From Leptospiraceae bacterium (lineage in GTDB: Bacteria; Spirochaetota; Leptospiria; Leptospirales; Leptospiraceae), in NCBI GenBank assembly GCA_016711485.1, contig JADJSX010000013.1, positions 167,549-231,548 of the forward strand: a DNA stretch of 64,000 nucleotides. Direction: 5' to 3'. The translations under genes and the position numbers were made by a program. Positions 38,201 to 47,172 of this stretch are shown one piece after another (position 1 is the stretch's first letter; each line of letters begins with the position of its first letter). The notes beneath the pieces were generated by a model that saw only the letters and a list, made by a program, of their open reading frames with translations, searched no databases and was not told the origin of the DNA.

Positions 38201-38790
38201 TAAAACTCGTAAGCTGCCTTCGCACAAATATCTTGCTCTTTGATACCGTGGTTTTGAATTTCTAAGTAAAAATCTTCTTTGCGGAAAATTTCATTTAGCT
38301 TATTGGCAAGGGCAAGTGCGGCTGTTTGATTTCCTTCGATGATCTTACGTTGCACCTCACCCGCAAGACAAGCCGTGAGACAAATCAGTCCCTCGCTATG
38401 GCGTTCTAGCAAATCGTAGTCGATACGAGCTTTTTTGTAAAAACCTTCCGTATACGACCGACTGGCAAGTTTGATGATGTTCTTGTAGCCAACTTGATTT
38501 TTCGCGAGCAAAATGATATGGTAGGCGTTTCCGTCAGGAATACTCTCCATTTCCTTTTCTTCCGAACGGTTGGCGGAAACGTAGAATTCACAGCCTATGA
38601 TGGGTTTTACACCCTGTTTGATCGCTTCCTTATAGAATTCAATCGCCCCAAACATATTCCCATGGTCAGTGATCGCAACCGATGACATCCCTTGGGATTT
38701 GACGTATTTCATCAGTTCAGGTATGCGAATCGCACCATCCAGCATGGAATAAGTCGTATGTAAGTGTAAATGGGTAAAATCTTCTATCAT
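35293..38790 (-). CDS. dnaE: DNA polymerase III subunit alpha
   Basis: 1165 residues, replicative polymerase of the C family. The N-terminal PHP domain shows FTHLHLHTTYSMLDG and AITDHGNM (metal-binding His/Asp), with PHP sequence lasting to about 290. The polymerase core has GPGRGSAAGSIVSYALGI, then PDVDTDFCVEKRD with the catalytic acidic cluster (about 390-396), and FGGYGFNKSHSVAYALVTYQ. The C-terminal third has the (HhH)2 and OB fold (about 830-1090, for example VELCGIITSPEVKYTKKNEEF). This is DnaE type, not PolC, as there is no inserted exonuclease. The start is ATG 38790. The VWA gene follows with a 6-base gap. Confidence 0.97.
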   Translation of the reverse strand: MIEDFTHLHLHTTYSMLDGAIRIPELMKYVKSQGMSSVAITDHGNMFGAIEFYKEAIKQGVKPIIGCEFYVSANRSEEKEMESIPDGNAYHIILLAKNQVGYKNIIKLASRSYTEGFYKKARIDYDLLERHSEGLICLTACLAGEVQRKIIEGNQTAALALANKLNEIFRKEDFYLEIQNHGIKEQDICAKAAYEFYKKAGIPLVVTNDSHFLTKDDQSAQDILLRIGMQKKIDDEMRFGFNQEFYVKNPAEMAKLFPEIPEAMRNTLEIRDKCDLNFKFGNNLLPDFKVPEGYDTDSFLVKLVDDGIKKKYPVVTKEIQDRVDFELNTIRNMHFAGYFLIVQDYIDFARNSGIPVGPGRGSAAGSIVSYALGITNIDPLRYNLLFERFLNPDRKDMPDVDTDFCVEKRDQVINYIKEKYGKDKVGQIITFGSLAAKAALKDVARVLNISFAESNEISKAFPSKLGISIAEAVDVSNDLKQIKEKNDTNRKLFYIAEKLEGNYRQPGRHAAGVVISPYPLEEIVPLSTVAEKGKPGRAIVTQYDKDQLESVGLIKMDILGLKNLTTLDYAVHLVEKRHGIKIVPDELPIDDSKTYSLLKKANTLGIFQLESNGITDLVAKSQVNTFEEIVALIALYRPGPMDSGMLQDYLDRKSGKQKVAYPHPSCEPILKETFGVAVYQEQVMSISRVVGGFTMGESDVLRKAMAKKKLDLMADLKIKFVAGAIAQKIDGKLASDLFDLLEKFGGYGFNKSHSVAYALVTYQTAYFKANYPTEYMTALLASDGNDTSAIVKFVNNAREMGIKILNPDVTESEASFSIPADNTIRFGISALKGVGSIAANSIIESRKKAGGFKTLNDFLLNIDTHCVNKRVLEALIQVGAFDSFGYTRKCLFESVDAISNYAAKEQTRKLEGQGNLFMGASSENFSLNLPKNSEEWELDDKLKREKLVSGLFLSGHPLDKYRAKLSTLSSLTIEKIDGVSSGAKVELCGIITSPEVKYTKKNEEFMNFKLEDFTGDIDCTVFPRTFVKFKEFMKEDQAVFIKGLLQKVEIGETELRGQIIVNDVEILNEDNLVAKLEKSLHIKINPKDFSDNQVVNNLYSILTAFKGNSSVFFHLTGDPNLKKVIRAHNHYSVEPTRELLSRLSQLLGNDSVFYTIGDEILKYSA

Positions 38791-38909
38791 AATGAGACAT
38801 AATGGGACAAAATCCCAAAGGGTAATTTACACAAAAAGCAGAAATTGAATTAATTTCAATATAAAAAAGGGAAATGGAACATAATTTTTTACTGTTTCTG
38901 GGTAGCCAA

Positions 38910-39182
38910 CTACCCACTTGATTTTTTGAATTCATTTTGTTTGATCAGCAATCGACGATCTATACTATCCACTAATACAAATAATTGAGAACGAGGGCGA
39001 GTAAATCCCATGTATAGAATCCTAGTTGTGTCGATGCCTTTGATACTTTCAATATCTATCATTATGACTATTGATTTTTCTAGTCCTTTGAATTTCCTTA
39101 CAGATTCGAAAAGAATTCCATCTTGGTCATCGTGCTGATTTGTAATTTTATATGGACCTAAATTTTGCGAACCAGTTAAAAT
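38910..39182 (-). pseudogene. Superfamily 1 (UvrD-like) helicase, C-terminal fragment
   Basis: Read on the minus strand from 39182 the frame is open for 90 codons, ending in a TAG at 38910-38912. It carries the late helicase motifs: VRKFKGLEKSIVIMIDI (like motif V with a Q/R-x-FKGLE core) and ILYMGFTRPRSQLFVLVD (like motif VI, Y-x-x-x-TRAR). It has no start codon and is cut by the IS3 end exactly at 39183. The 5' part must have been lost. It is a C-terminal helicase domain fragment (UvrD_C_2 type). Confidence 0.75.
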
Positions 39183-39444
39183 TGGACAGACACCGTTTTT
39201 TTGGAATCGGAAGTTAGAGTAAATGAAAGGATGGCAAGATGATAAGACGTAAGAATTTTAGCAATGAGTTTAAAGAGAAAATAGTGCTTGAATATACTTC
39301 AGGACAAAGCTCAGCAGCACAAATAGCACAGAGGGAAGTATAACATCGCAGACTGTTCGTGATTGGGGAAAGGCATTCAATAATAAAAAATTTCAGAGTA
39401 TGAATTCAACAGAATTTTCACCAAGAAAGCGAGTAGCAGAATTA
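39183..39444 (+). mobile_element. Truncated IS3 element, 5' remnant
   Basis: Starts with TGGACAGACACCGTTTTTTT, identical to the outer end of the IS3 element at 12444-13663, and runs through the first part of orfA until about 39444. It has six A at the position where the first copy has seven, so that reading frame is right here. A different single-base loss (GAAG before TATAACATCG) breaks the frame instead. The rest of the element is missing. Confidence 0.85.
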
Positions 39445-39515
39445 AAAATCACGGTTTGTATGGCAAATACTGAGAATGTGCAACGCCCAGAAGTAACTAA
39501 GCGGTTAGCGTAACC

Positions 39516-39719
39516 ATGGTATGGGAAGACCTTATCAAAGCTGGTATCGTTGATCCCGCTAAAGTAGTTCGCTCTGCTCTTCAAAACGCTGCTTCTATCG
39601 GTGCAATGATCCTCACAACCGAAGTTACTATCACAGACAAACTTGAGAAAGACGGTGGTGCTGGTGGTGGAATGCCTGGTGGTATGGGCGGAATGGGTGG
39701 TATGGGAGGCATGGTGTAA
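39516..39719 (+). pseudogene. groEL: groEL 3' fragment
   Basis: 67 residues that match the C-terminus of the 60-kDa chaperonin. Segments LIKAGIVDPAKVVRSALQNA and SIGAMILTTEVTITDK are typical, and the end is the Gly/Met tail MPGGMGGMGGMGGMV. The other 480 or so residues of GroEL are not here. Codon use is richer in GC than nearby genes, as usual for a highly expressed gene. The full groEL must lie elsewhere. A terminator hairpin follows. Confidence 0.88.
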
Positions 39720-39825
39720 GATCGTTTCAGGATTTGCCACAGAGGCACTGAGACACAGAGAAGAGCGGTTTATCTGCATTTTGTGCTCGAAGATTTATCT
39801 TGTGGCAATCCAGCCTTAGCCGCGA

Positions 39826-39855
39826 AGCCTCACTGGAGACAGTGGGGCTTTTTTT
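39826..39855 (+). terminator. Rho-independent terminator behind the groEL fragment
   Basis: AGCCTCACTG, a short loop, CAGTGGGGCT, followed by a run of seven T. The stem is G+C rich with one G:T-type pair. It is probably the original groEL terminator carried along with the fragment. A CCACAGAGGCACTGAGACAC repeat-like sequence lies 90 bases upstream. Confidence 0.75.
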
Positions 39856-40068
39856 GTTTGTGGCTTTTCAGTCTTGAATTTTTTTTAGGTGACACTATTA
39901 CCTACAGGAAATCATATACTTAGAACACATTTTTAGGTGTTCAATGCGCTATTATATGTATTATTCCAATGGAGGCAAAAGGAATGCAGAAATATTTAAC
40001 CTGGAACCTTGAAGACAATAATGTAAAATGCGTTACTAAGATAAATATTTTTTAACAAAGATAAATTT

Positions 40069-42855
40069 ATGCAATACACAAAAGAACAATTAACCGCAAT
40101 TAATACCATCAATAAAAATCTTCAGATCATTGCTTGTGCAGGATCAGGAAAGACTCAGGTCATATCTAAAAGAATCGTGAATATATTAAAAGATGAAAGT
40201 GTTTCTCCAAGTAATGTAGTGGCGTTTACTTACACGGAAAAAGCCGCAGTTGAATTGAAAAATAGGATTCTGCGCATTGCCGGGGAAGAAGGGCTAAAGA
40301 GAATGGGAATGGCAGAGTTATTTGTTGGAACAATTCACGCTTGGTGCTTAAAAATTTTACAAGAATATATTTTAGAATTTCAGAAGTATGGAGTGCTTGA
40401 TGAAGTTAAATTAAAACTTCTATTGGATAGATATTATTATACTAATTCTGATTTTGGACCAAAGACGCATTCTGGTATGAAAGATTTAGATCTTAAAATA
40501 TTCACTGACACAAAAATCTACATTCAGCTAATGACGATTTTGCGCGAATCAGAAATTGAACATACACAAGTGCCAGATCGAATCAAAGACGCGAAAATTA
40601 AATATGAGACTCTTCTGAAAAAATATTGTTATTTTGATTTTACAATGGTATTGAGCGAACTTTTAAATCAACTTGAAATCAATCCAGAGTTAAATGCTAA
40701 ACTTAAAGAAAAGGTAAAGTATCTTGTCGTTGATGAATACCAAGATGTAAACCCAGTCCAAGAAAAAATAATCTATCATCTCTATTCTCTTGGGGCTAAT
40801 ATATGCGTAGTCGGCGATGATGACCAGACTATCTATCAGTGGAGAGGAAGTGATTTACAAAACATTTTAAATTTTGACACCAGATATAAAAATGTAGAAG
40901 TAATCAAGTTGGAGGATAATCATAGAAGCACTCCTGCGATAGTCGCAACTGCCTTAAAGACAATCCAACATAATGTAGAAAGAAAAGCAAAAGAAATGAA
41001 AGCCGCAGGAAGCTTGAAATATGAACAAGGTGATGTGCTATTTAACTCCTTTCAAAATCCAGACGAAGAAGTAGATTTTATTGTAGAACAGATTCATAAA
41101 CTTAGAGGTGTTGAGTTCAAAGATAAAAATCACAATAGAGGGTTAGATTACGGAGATTTCTGTATTCTTGTTCGTGCATGGAGTAAGGCGACACAGATAA
41201 AAGATAAATTGGAAGCAACTAATATCCCTTTTATTGTCAGTGGGGTAAGTCAATTATTCGAAACTACAGAAGTGAAAGCAGCAAAATCTATTTTCGAATT
41301 TATGGCAGAAAAAATAGACCAAGGAGTTGTGAGAGATTTATGGGACGCAGCACAAATAAAAATAACAGAGGCTAATTTCGAGAAAGCTATTCAATATTTA
41401 GTAGCCCATCGTCCAGTGAAAAATCAATTCTTTGATACTTTTTGCCTGCAAGATATTTTTCAAGAATTTATGGAAATTGCGGGAGTCACAGAGGAATCTA
41501 TTTCAGTATTGAATACAGAGCCACAAAACCAATTCTATTTTTCGGAAATTAAATTTTATAATCTTGGTCAATTTAGTCAAGTGATAGATGACTTTGAAAC
41601 TATCTATTATAACAGTGCTCCAATTAGTAAGCTAAATAATTTTTTGAACTTTTTGAACTATGCGGCAAAAGACTATTATCCAGAGGGATGGCTTAATAAT
41701 ACATTTAAAACTCCGAATGCAGTTACAATTATGACGGTTCACCAATCAAAGGGTTTAGAGTATCCTGTAATATTCATACCGGGAATGAATCGAAATTACT
41801 TTCCTTCCAAGGGTCAGGGGGGAGCTTCTGTATGGTCAAAATTCAAAGATGAGATTCCACTATTTGTAAAAAATCACGAAAGATACAAAGGTGATAAAGA
41901 TAATTATGAGGACGAACGAAGACTTTTTTATGTTGCTCTTACCCGCTCTCAAAAGTATCTCTACATCACAAGAGCACCGGTACCAGAAAATAATCTATTT
42001 CAAAAGGAATCTATTTTTTGTAAAGAAGTAAGTCATGCTGATTATATTTACACTGATTTGAATCCAGTTTATTCTAATCGTCCCCAATTAACTCCTGAGG
42101 CTAAAAAAGAAACTGCTAATATATTTTTGAATTTTAGTTTGCTAAAGGATTATTTTGAATGCCCCTATCGTTTTAAGTTATCTAGCATGTATGGGTTTCA
42201 ATCTCCTCTGAGTATGCGGTTAGGTCATGGTAAAGCTATTCATAACGCGCTCATGGATATACATAGACAATTCCTAGATGGTAAAGATGTTTCTCTTAAT
42301 CAAATAGATAGTTTATTGGATACTCATTATTATCTCCCTTATGCAAATCCTGATGGCGAAATATTTAAAGATATGCGCTCTAGTGCAAAAGAGTCTGTGG
42401 AAATATATTACAAGGAAAATAAAGATTCGTTTAAAGACATTGAGTTTGCGGAAAAGGATATTGAGATTCCTCTTGGGGATGGAATTTTAGTGAATGGTAG
42501 AATTGATTTAGTAAAGAAAAAGAATTTAGATGGAACAATCGAAACTACGATTATAGATTTTAAATCTGCTAAAGATGCGCAAACGTTCGCAATTTCAATG
42601 GATCAACTCATGCTCTATGCGATGGGATACAAAGAATTGACCGGAGAAAAAGCTGACTTCCTTTCCGTGTATAATCTGGATGAAAATCGACCGCATAAAC
42701 AAAAATTAGAAGAGACTCATTTGGACTCAACTCGCACTAAGATCATTTCGTCTGCCAATAAAATTCGTTCAAATGAATTTACAAAAACAACCACACATTT
42801 ACATTGTGAAACATGTAGATTTAAAAAGGTTTGTAGTAAGAAAAATAAAGGTTAG
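40069..42855 (+). CDS. UvrD-like helicase fused to PD-(D/E)xK Fe-S nuclease
   Basis: 928 residues. The helicase part has motif I ACAGSGKTQVISKRI (about 23-37), motif II LVVDEYQDVNPVQ (about 222-234), III GDDDQTIYQWRGSD, IV LEDNHRSTPAIV, V IMTVHQSKGLEYPVIFIPG (about 556-574) and VI LFYVALTRSQKYLYITRA (about 620-637). From about 690 on comes a RecB-type nuclease: DKxR-like RIDLVKKK and then TIIDFKSAK (catalytic Asp and Lys). Cysteines at about 697 and 912, 915, 921 (CPYRF and CETCRFKKVC) suggest an Fe-S cluster as in AddB and Cas4. First open gene of the defence island; mod follows after two bases, with overlap of function likely in DNA defence. ATG 40069 follows an AT-rich leader without a strong ribosome binding site. 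Confidence 0.87.
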   Translation: MQYTKEQLTAINTINKNLQIIACAGSGKTQVISKRIVNILKDESVSPSNVVAFTYTEKAAVELKNRILRIAGEEGLKRMGMAELFVGTIHAWCLKILQEYILEFQKYGVLDEVKLKLLLDRYYYTNSDFGPKTHSGMKDLDLKIFTDTKIYIQLMTILRESEIEHTQVPDRIKDAKIKYETLLKKYCYFDFTMVLSELLNQLEINPELNAKLKEKVKYLVVDEYQDVNPVQEKIIYHLYSLGANICVVGDDDQTIYQWRGSDLQNILNFDTRYKNVEVIKLEDNHRSTPAIVATALKTIQHNVERKAKEMKAAGSLKYEQGDVLFNSFQNPDEEVDFIVEQIHKLRGVEFKDKNHNRGLDYGDFCILVRAWSKATQIKDKLEATNIPFIVSGVSQLFETTEVKAAKSIFEFMAEKIDQGVVRDLWDAAQIKITEANFEKAIQYLVAHRPVKNQFFDTFCLQDIFQEFMEIAGVTEESISVLNTEPQNQFYFSEIKFYNLGQFSQVIDDFETIYYNSAPISKLNNFLNFLNYAAKDYYPEGWLNNTFKTPNAVTIMTVHQSKGLEYPVIFIPGMNRNYFPSKGQGGASVWSKFKDEIPLFVKNHERYKGDKDNYEDERRLFYVALTRSQKYLYITRAPVPENNLFQKESIFCKEVSHADYIYTDLNPVYSNRPQLTPEAKKETANIFLNFSLLKDYFECPYRFKLSSMYGFQSPLSMRLGHGKAIHNALMDIHRQFLDGKDVSLNQIDSLLDTHYYLPYANPDGEIFKDMRSSAKESVEIYYKENKDSFKDIEFAEKDIEIPLGDGILVNGRIDLVKKKNLDGTIETTIIDFKSAKDAQTFAISMDQLMLYAMGYKELTGEKADFLSVYNLDENRPHKQKLEETHLDSTRTKIISSANKIRSNEFTKTTTHLHCETCRFKKVCSKKNKG

Positions 42856-43926
42856 CAATGGCAAAAAAATACAAAGGTTCTCTCACTCTCGAATGGAAAA
42901 ATAAAAATAAATCTATCATTCTCCAAGAGGAAGGAGAGAACAATAGAGATTCTGATACTCCCTTAGATACAAAACTGCATTGGGTCAATGAAGAAGAATC
43001 CCTTTATTATGAACTGGACTCAGAAAAAGGAAAAGGGAAAAAAGCCTATTGGGTAGATAGAAACGATATTCGTGTGAAAGAAGTTCGTCCCTTGTTACAC
43101 CAAGCGACATACACGGCGAAACCGCAAGTCGTATCAGTAGAGAAAGGTCGCGACCGTTCTCTACTGGAAGATCCATCCAATCAAGAAATAGAATATAAAA
43201 TAGAAGAGACAAATGTTCCCTTCGGCTCCGCTCAGGGAACAAACCCAGAGGAAACGAATGGAATGTTAATCAAAGGCGATAATCTCTTAGCCTTAAATGC
43301 CTTAGTCAAACACTTTGAAAATAAACCAGAAGAAGAAAAACCAAAATGTATTTATATTGATCCTCCGTATAATACTGGCTCTGCATTCGAACACTACGAT
43401 GACAACATGGAGCATAGCGAATGGCTTACTCTTATGCGAGATCGGCTAATACTGCTTAGGCAGCTGTTGAGAGAAGATGGGACTTTGTGGATTTCAGTTG
43501 ATGATGATGAAAGTCACTATATGAAAGTGTTATGTGATGAAATATTTGGTCGTATGAACTTTGTTGCGAATGTCGTATGGCAAAAAAAATATTCCCCACA
43601 AAATGATGCTAAATGGTTTAGTGATATGCATGACCATATTTTAATTTATGCAAAAAACAAAGAAGGTTGGCGTCCCAATTTATTGTCGCGTACAGAGGAG
43701 CAAGATAAGGCATATAACAATCCGGATAAAGATCCAAGAGGGCCTTGGAAGTCTACCGATTCTACTTGTAATAAATCAAATATCGAAAGACCAAATTTAT
43801 ATTATGCAATGATAAATCCCCATACAAAAAAAGAAATTTGGCCTTTAGAATCTAGAGTTTGGCGATATGCAGTAAGTGTTCACCTTGAAAAAGAAAAGGA
43901 TAATCGAGTTTGGTGGGGTCTAGATG

Positions 43927-45115
43927 TAGGGCAAACGCATTAAAAAAGAGACTTGTACAACTGGATGGAAAGAAAATATTGTTATGAATGAACGAACAGT
44001 TAAACATATACGAACATTTTAATGAGCTAATTGATCCGCGAATAGAGCGAGGAAGAAAGCATTTACTAGTAGATATAATATTTGTAGCAATCGTTTCCAT
44101 CATAAGTGGAGCGGACGATTGGAATGAAATAGAAGAGTTTGGTAATTTGAAAATAGAATGGTTGCGGAAATTCATAAAGTTAGAGAATGGTATTCCATCG
44201 CATGATACATTTAATAGAGTCTTTTCGCTGTTAGACCCTAAAAAGTTTTCTGAGTTGGCGATGGAATTATTTAATCCGAATATCGTAGAAGGTTTAGATT
44301 TAATTTCAATAGATGGGAAAACTGAAAGACGTTCGGTCGATAAAAAGAACAATAAATTTCCAATTCATATTGTAAGTGCGTGGTCAAGTAGAAATGGAAT
44401 TTCACTTGGACAAATAAAAGTAAATGAGAAAAGTAATGAAATTACAGCGATTCCTGAATTGCTTTCTCAGATAAAAGTGAAGAATAGCATTGTATCTATT
44501 GACGCAATGGGCTGTCAGAAAAAGATTACAGAAAAGATTATAGAGCAAAAAGGCGATTATGCGATAGCCTTGAAGGAGAATCAACCGACAGTGTATAAAG
44601 AGGTTTTGAATTATTTTGAGCAACAATTGCTTTCTGGATTTGAAAGGGTAAATGTCGGTTATTCAATGACAGAGCAAAAAGGACATGGTCGAATTGAAAA
44701 AGAGAATACTGGCTATTATCCGATATTGATTGGATTTCTAAGAAAGACGAATGGAAGGGATTAAAAAGTGTAGGAATGGTTCGTTCCGAGCGAGAATACC
44801 AAGGAAAAAATCTATAGAGTCTCGATATTTTATTTCTAGTTTAACTAACCCTGAACTTTTTCAGAAATCTGTAAGAACTCATTGGCAAATTGAAAACTCT
44901 TGTCACTGGATTTTAGATGTCGTTTTTCGAGAAGATGATAGTCGAATTCGTGCTGGCTACGCTGCCGAAAATTTTTCCATCATCAGAAAAATTGCTCTAA
45001 ATTTCTTGAAGAATGATACCACAATTAAGATTGGAGTAAAAGGAAAACGACGCGCCGCAGGATGGGATGATAAATATCGCAGTAAAATCATAGGTTTTTA
45101 AATGCGTTTGCCCTA
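43927..45115 (+). mobile_element. ISAs1-family insertion sequence, 1189 bp
   Basis: Inverted ends TAGGGCAAACGCATT (left) and AATGCGTTTGCCCTA (right) are exact complements. The 10-bp direct repeat GGTCTAGATG flanks it (43917-43926 and 45116-45125), within the size known for ISAs1. It carries one transposase gene, which is frameshifted twice. Confidence 0.92.
43988..45101 (+). pseudogene. ISAs1-family transposase with two frameshifts
   Basis: The frame 43988-44764 reads family sequence (DPRIERGRKHLLVDIIF, SGADDWNEIEEFG, ISIDGKTERRS, SIDAMGCQKKI and ALKENQPTVYKEV). It leaves the correct frame at about 44715, where DIDWISKKDEWKGL appears in another frame, and the second slip lies at a run of A near 44804 (QGK then KSIESR). 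After that the tail 44811-45101 reads HWQIENSCHWILDVVFREDDSR, the normal C-terminus. So the enzyme is inactive as written. Confidence 0.88.
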
Positions 45116-46038
45116 GGTCTAGATGGAAAAAATAAAGTACCAGCCTACAAAACATTCTTATCAGAGGTAAGGCAAGGGACAACTCCTGTAACAGTTTGGA
45201 CATACGATGAAGCAGGTCATAATCAATTGGCAAGACAAGAATTAAATTCTATTATTGAAAAAAATGTCTTCGCTACGCCAAAACCGGAACGTCTAATCCA
45301 GCGAATCCTCCACATAGCCACCAACCCCGGCGACACTGTCCTAGATTGCTTCGGTGGAAGTGGCACTACCTTTGCGGTTGCCAACAAGATGGGACGCAAA
45401 TGGATTGGGGTTGAGATTGGAGATCATGCGGATACTCATATTATACCGCGAATGAAAAAAGTAATTGCTGGCGAAGACCAATCGGGAATCAGTAAAGCTG
45501 TAAACTGGAAAGGTGGGGGAAGTTTTTCTTATTTTCATTTGGGTCAGTCCATCATTAGTATCAACAAAAAAGGTGAGCCTGATTTTAATTGGAAATTAGG
45601 TAGAGCCGAATTGGAAAAGTCTCTTTTACTGACGTATGATTTTATAGTAGAGGACACTTCGATACGCCAGCGAAAAGATGCCGGCACTCAGCGTCCGAAT
45701 TCTTCCTATACAATCGGTTATAAAACTAAAAATGGAAAACGAATTTGTGGATTAGCTTCCTTATCTGAAGATCCAACCATTTCCAATACAAAAGGAGAAA
45801 TTGAAAGTCCAGGAGAGTTTATGAGTTATATGGAATTTGTTGGACTCTTAAAAAAGATTGAACCGTCCGATTTTATTTATCTTTATACAAACCGAGGCAT
45901 TGAGATTTCTTCCAATGAAATCCCTGAGAACATGGAGATTGTTAAAGTTCCAACTGCTATTTTTCAAGAATTAGAAGAGTAAGTCTAAAGAGTTGACAAA
46001 AGTTGACGATACATTAGTTTAGGAAAGGAGGCAATTTT

Positions 46039-47172
46039 ATGGAAAAAGAACAAGAACTGAATATTTCCGCTATCCAAACTAAAATGGCAACATTGGGTTT
46101 TAGTCAATCTTCGCTTGCTACCAAACTAGATGTGTCCAAAGAAATCGTATCTAAATGGCTGTCTGGGAAAAAGTTTCCACGTCCTTTGCATCTATTCAAA
46201 TTAGCACAGATACTTTTATTAAAATTCGAGGAGATTTTAATTACTCTTCCCGATCCTAATACGCCTGTTGTCGCTTATAGAAAAAATAAAAATTCCAAAA
46301 CTAAAGACGAACATATTTTAAAAGCACAAGAAATGGGTCGCTACTTAAAAAATTTAGTTCCCTTTTTGCCTTTTGATGTTTCGTATAAACCGGCTACCCT
46401 TTTGAATCCGAGAAATGATTTTTCTTATATTCAAAAAGAGGCACACAAAGTTCGCGCATCTTTTAAATTAAATCCAGATGATATTTTGGATTCACAAAAA
46501 ATCTTACAACTATTCTCGGAATATCATGCTGTCATTATTCCTGTTCTCTGGGGCGACAAAAAAAATCACGACAATGCCCTTCATATATATTTGCCAGACT
46601 CAAGAACTACCTGGATTTATCTAAATCTAAATAGCAATCAATATGATTTTAAATTTTGGATGATCCATGAGTTTGCACATATTTTGGCAACCGATTTGAC
46701 CGGAGAGGAAGGAGAGGATTTTGCAGATGCGTTTGCGGCAGAACTGTTGTATCCTATCAGTGTTGCCGAAATGGATTACGCTCTTATTCAAGAGAATCCA
46801 GCAAAAGCAATCAGTATTATTTTAAAAATAGCTAAGAAGTTTGAAGTTTCGCCTGTTACAGTCGAAAAACAAATCAATAAATTTGCAACATTGCATAAAA
46901 AAGACAAGTTGAAAATAAACATTCATCCAACTGCGACTAATTTCAATAAGTCTTCCAAGACAATCGCTGAGCTTCTATTTAAAACCAATCAGCCATTAGC
47001 AAAAGATTTCATTTCTATTTCTAGCAAACATTTCAAAACAGATGTCTTTTCCGTTTTGCGTTCCTATTATAAAAGCGAAAATTATTCTACAGGGTATCTC
47101 CAAAATATTTTCAATCTTACTTTCATTGATGCAAAATCAATTTTGGATGAAATTCAACATGGCACAAAGTAG
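46039..47172 (+). CDS. XRE HTH regulator fused to ImmA/IrrE-type metallopeptidase
   Basis: 377 residues. An N-terminal HTH of the Cro/CI type (LGFSQSSLATKLDVSKEIVS, about 17-36, then KWLSGKKFP) is followed by an ImmA/IrrE-like peptidase domain with the zinc signature MIHEFAHILATDLTG (HExxH, about 208-222) and the downstream EDFADAFAAELLYP helix. Such proteins cleave repressors or antitoxins. A good AGGAGG-like site (AAAGGAGG) lies before ATG 46039. Its end overlaps the next gene (PIN-like) by 14 bases, so the two are coupled and are likely to act as a pair, possibly toxin-antitoxin or regulator and effector. Confidence 0.85.
   Translation: MEKEQELNISAIQTKMATLGFSQSSLATKLDVSKEIVSKWLSGKKFPRPLHLFKLAQILLLKFEEILITLPDPNTPVVAYRKNKNSKTKDEHILKAQEMGRYLKNLVPFLPFDVSYKPATLLNPRNDFSYIQKEAHKVRASFKLNPDDILDSQKILQLFSEYHAVIIPVLWGDKKNHDNALHIYLPDSRTTWIYLNLNSNQYDFKFWMIHEFAHILATDLTGEEGEDFADAFAAELLYPISVAEMDYALIQENPAKAISIILKIAKKFEVSPVTVEKQINKFATLHKKDKLKINIHPTATNFNKSSKTIAELLFKTNQPLAKDFISISSKHFKTDVFSVLRSYYKSENYSTGYLQNIFNLTFIDAKSILDEIQHGTK

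Larger units (their letters stand above)
38791..40068. other. Patchwork of gene fragments at the edge of the defence island (1278 bases)
   Basis: Between dnaE and the UvrD-like gene lie, in order: a helicase C-terminal fragment on the minus strand (38910-39182), a 5' piece of the IS3 element (39183-39444), a 3' fragment of groEL (39516-39719) and its terminator (39826-39855). The remaining 39856-40068 stretch has no supportable frame. The fragments fit breakage and rejoining, not normal gene content. Confidence 0.7.
42858..45982 (+). pseudogene. mod: Type III restriction-modification methyltransferase Mod, split by ISAs1-family element
   Basis: The two gene parts are 42858-43926 and 45126-45982. 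Removing the insertion and one copy of the 10-bp duplication GGTCTAGATG joins GTT TGG TGG GGT CTA GAT GGA AAA in one frame of about 641 residues, the right size for Mod. Part 1 has motif IV DPPYNTGSAFEHY (about 168-180) and ends at VWWGLD. Part 2 has motif I LDCFGGSGTTFAVANKM. The order DPPY before FGGSG is the beta-class order typical of type III Mod. It methylates adenine. As it stands neither fragment can work alone. Recent inactivation is shown by the perfect duplication and intact frame. Confidence 0.88.

Noticed and set aside
39516..39719. Short intact gene starting with ATG at 39516
   Set aside because: Its sequence is only the C-terminal end of GroEL with the Gly/Met tail, so it is a fragment and not a separate gene.
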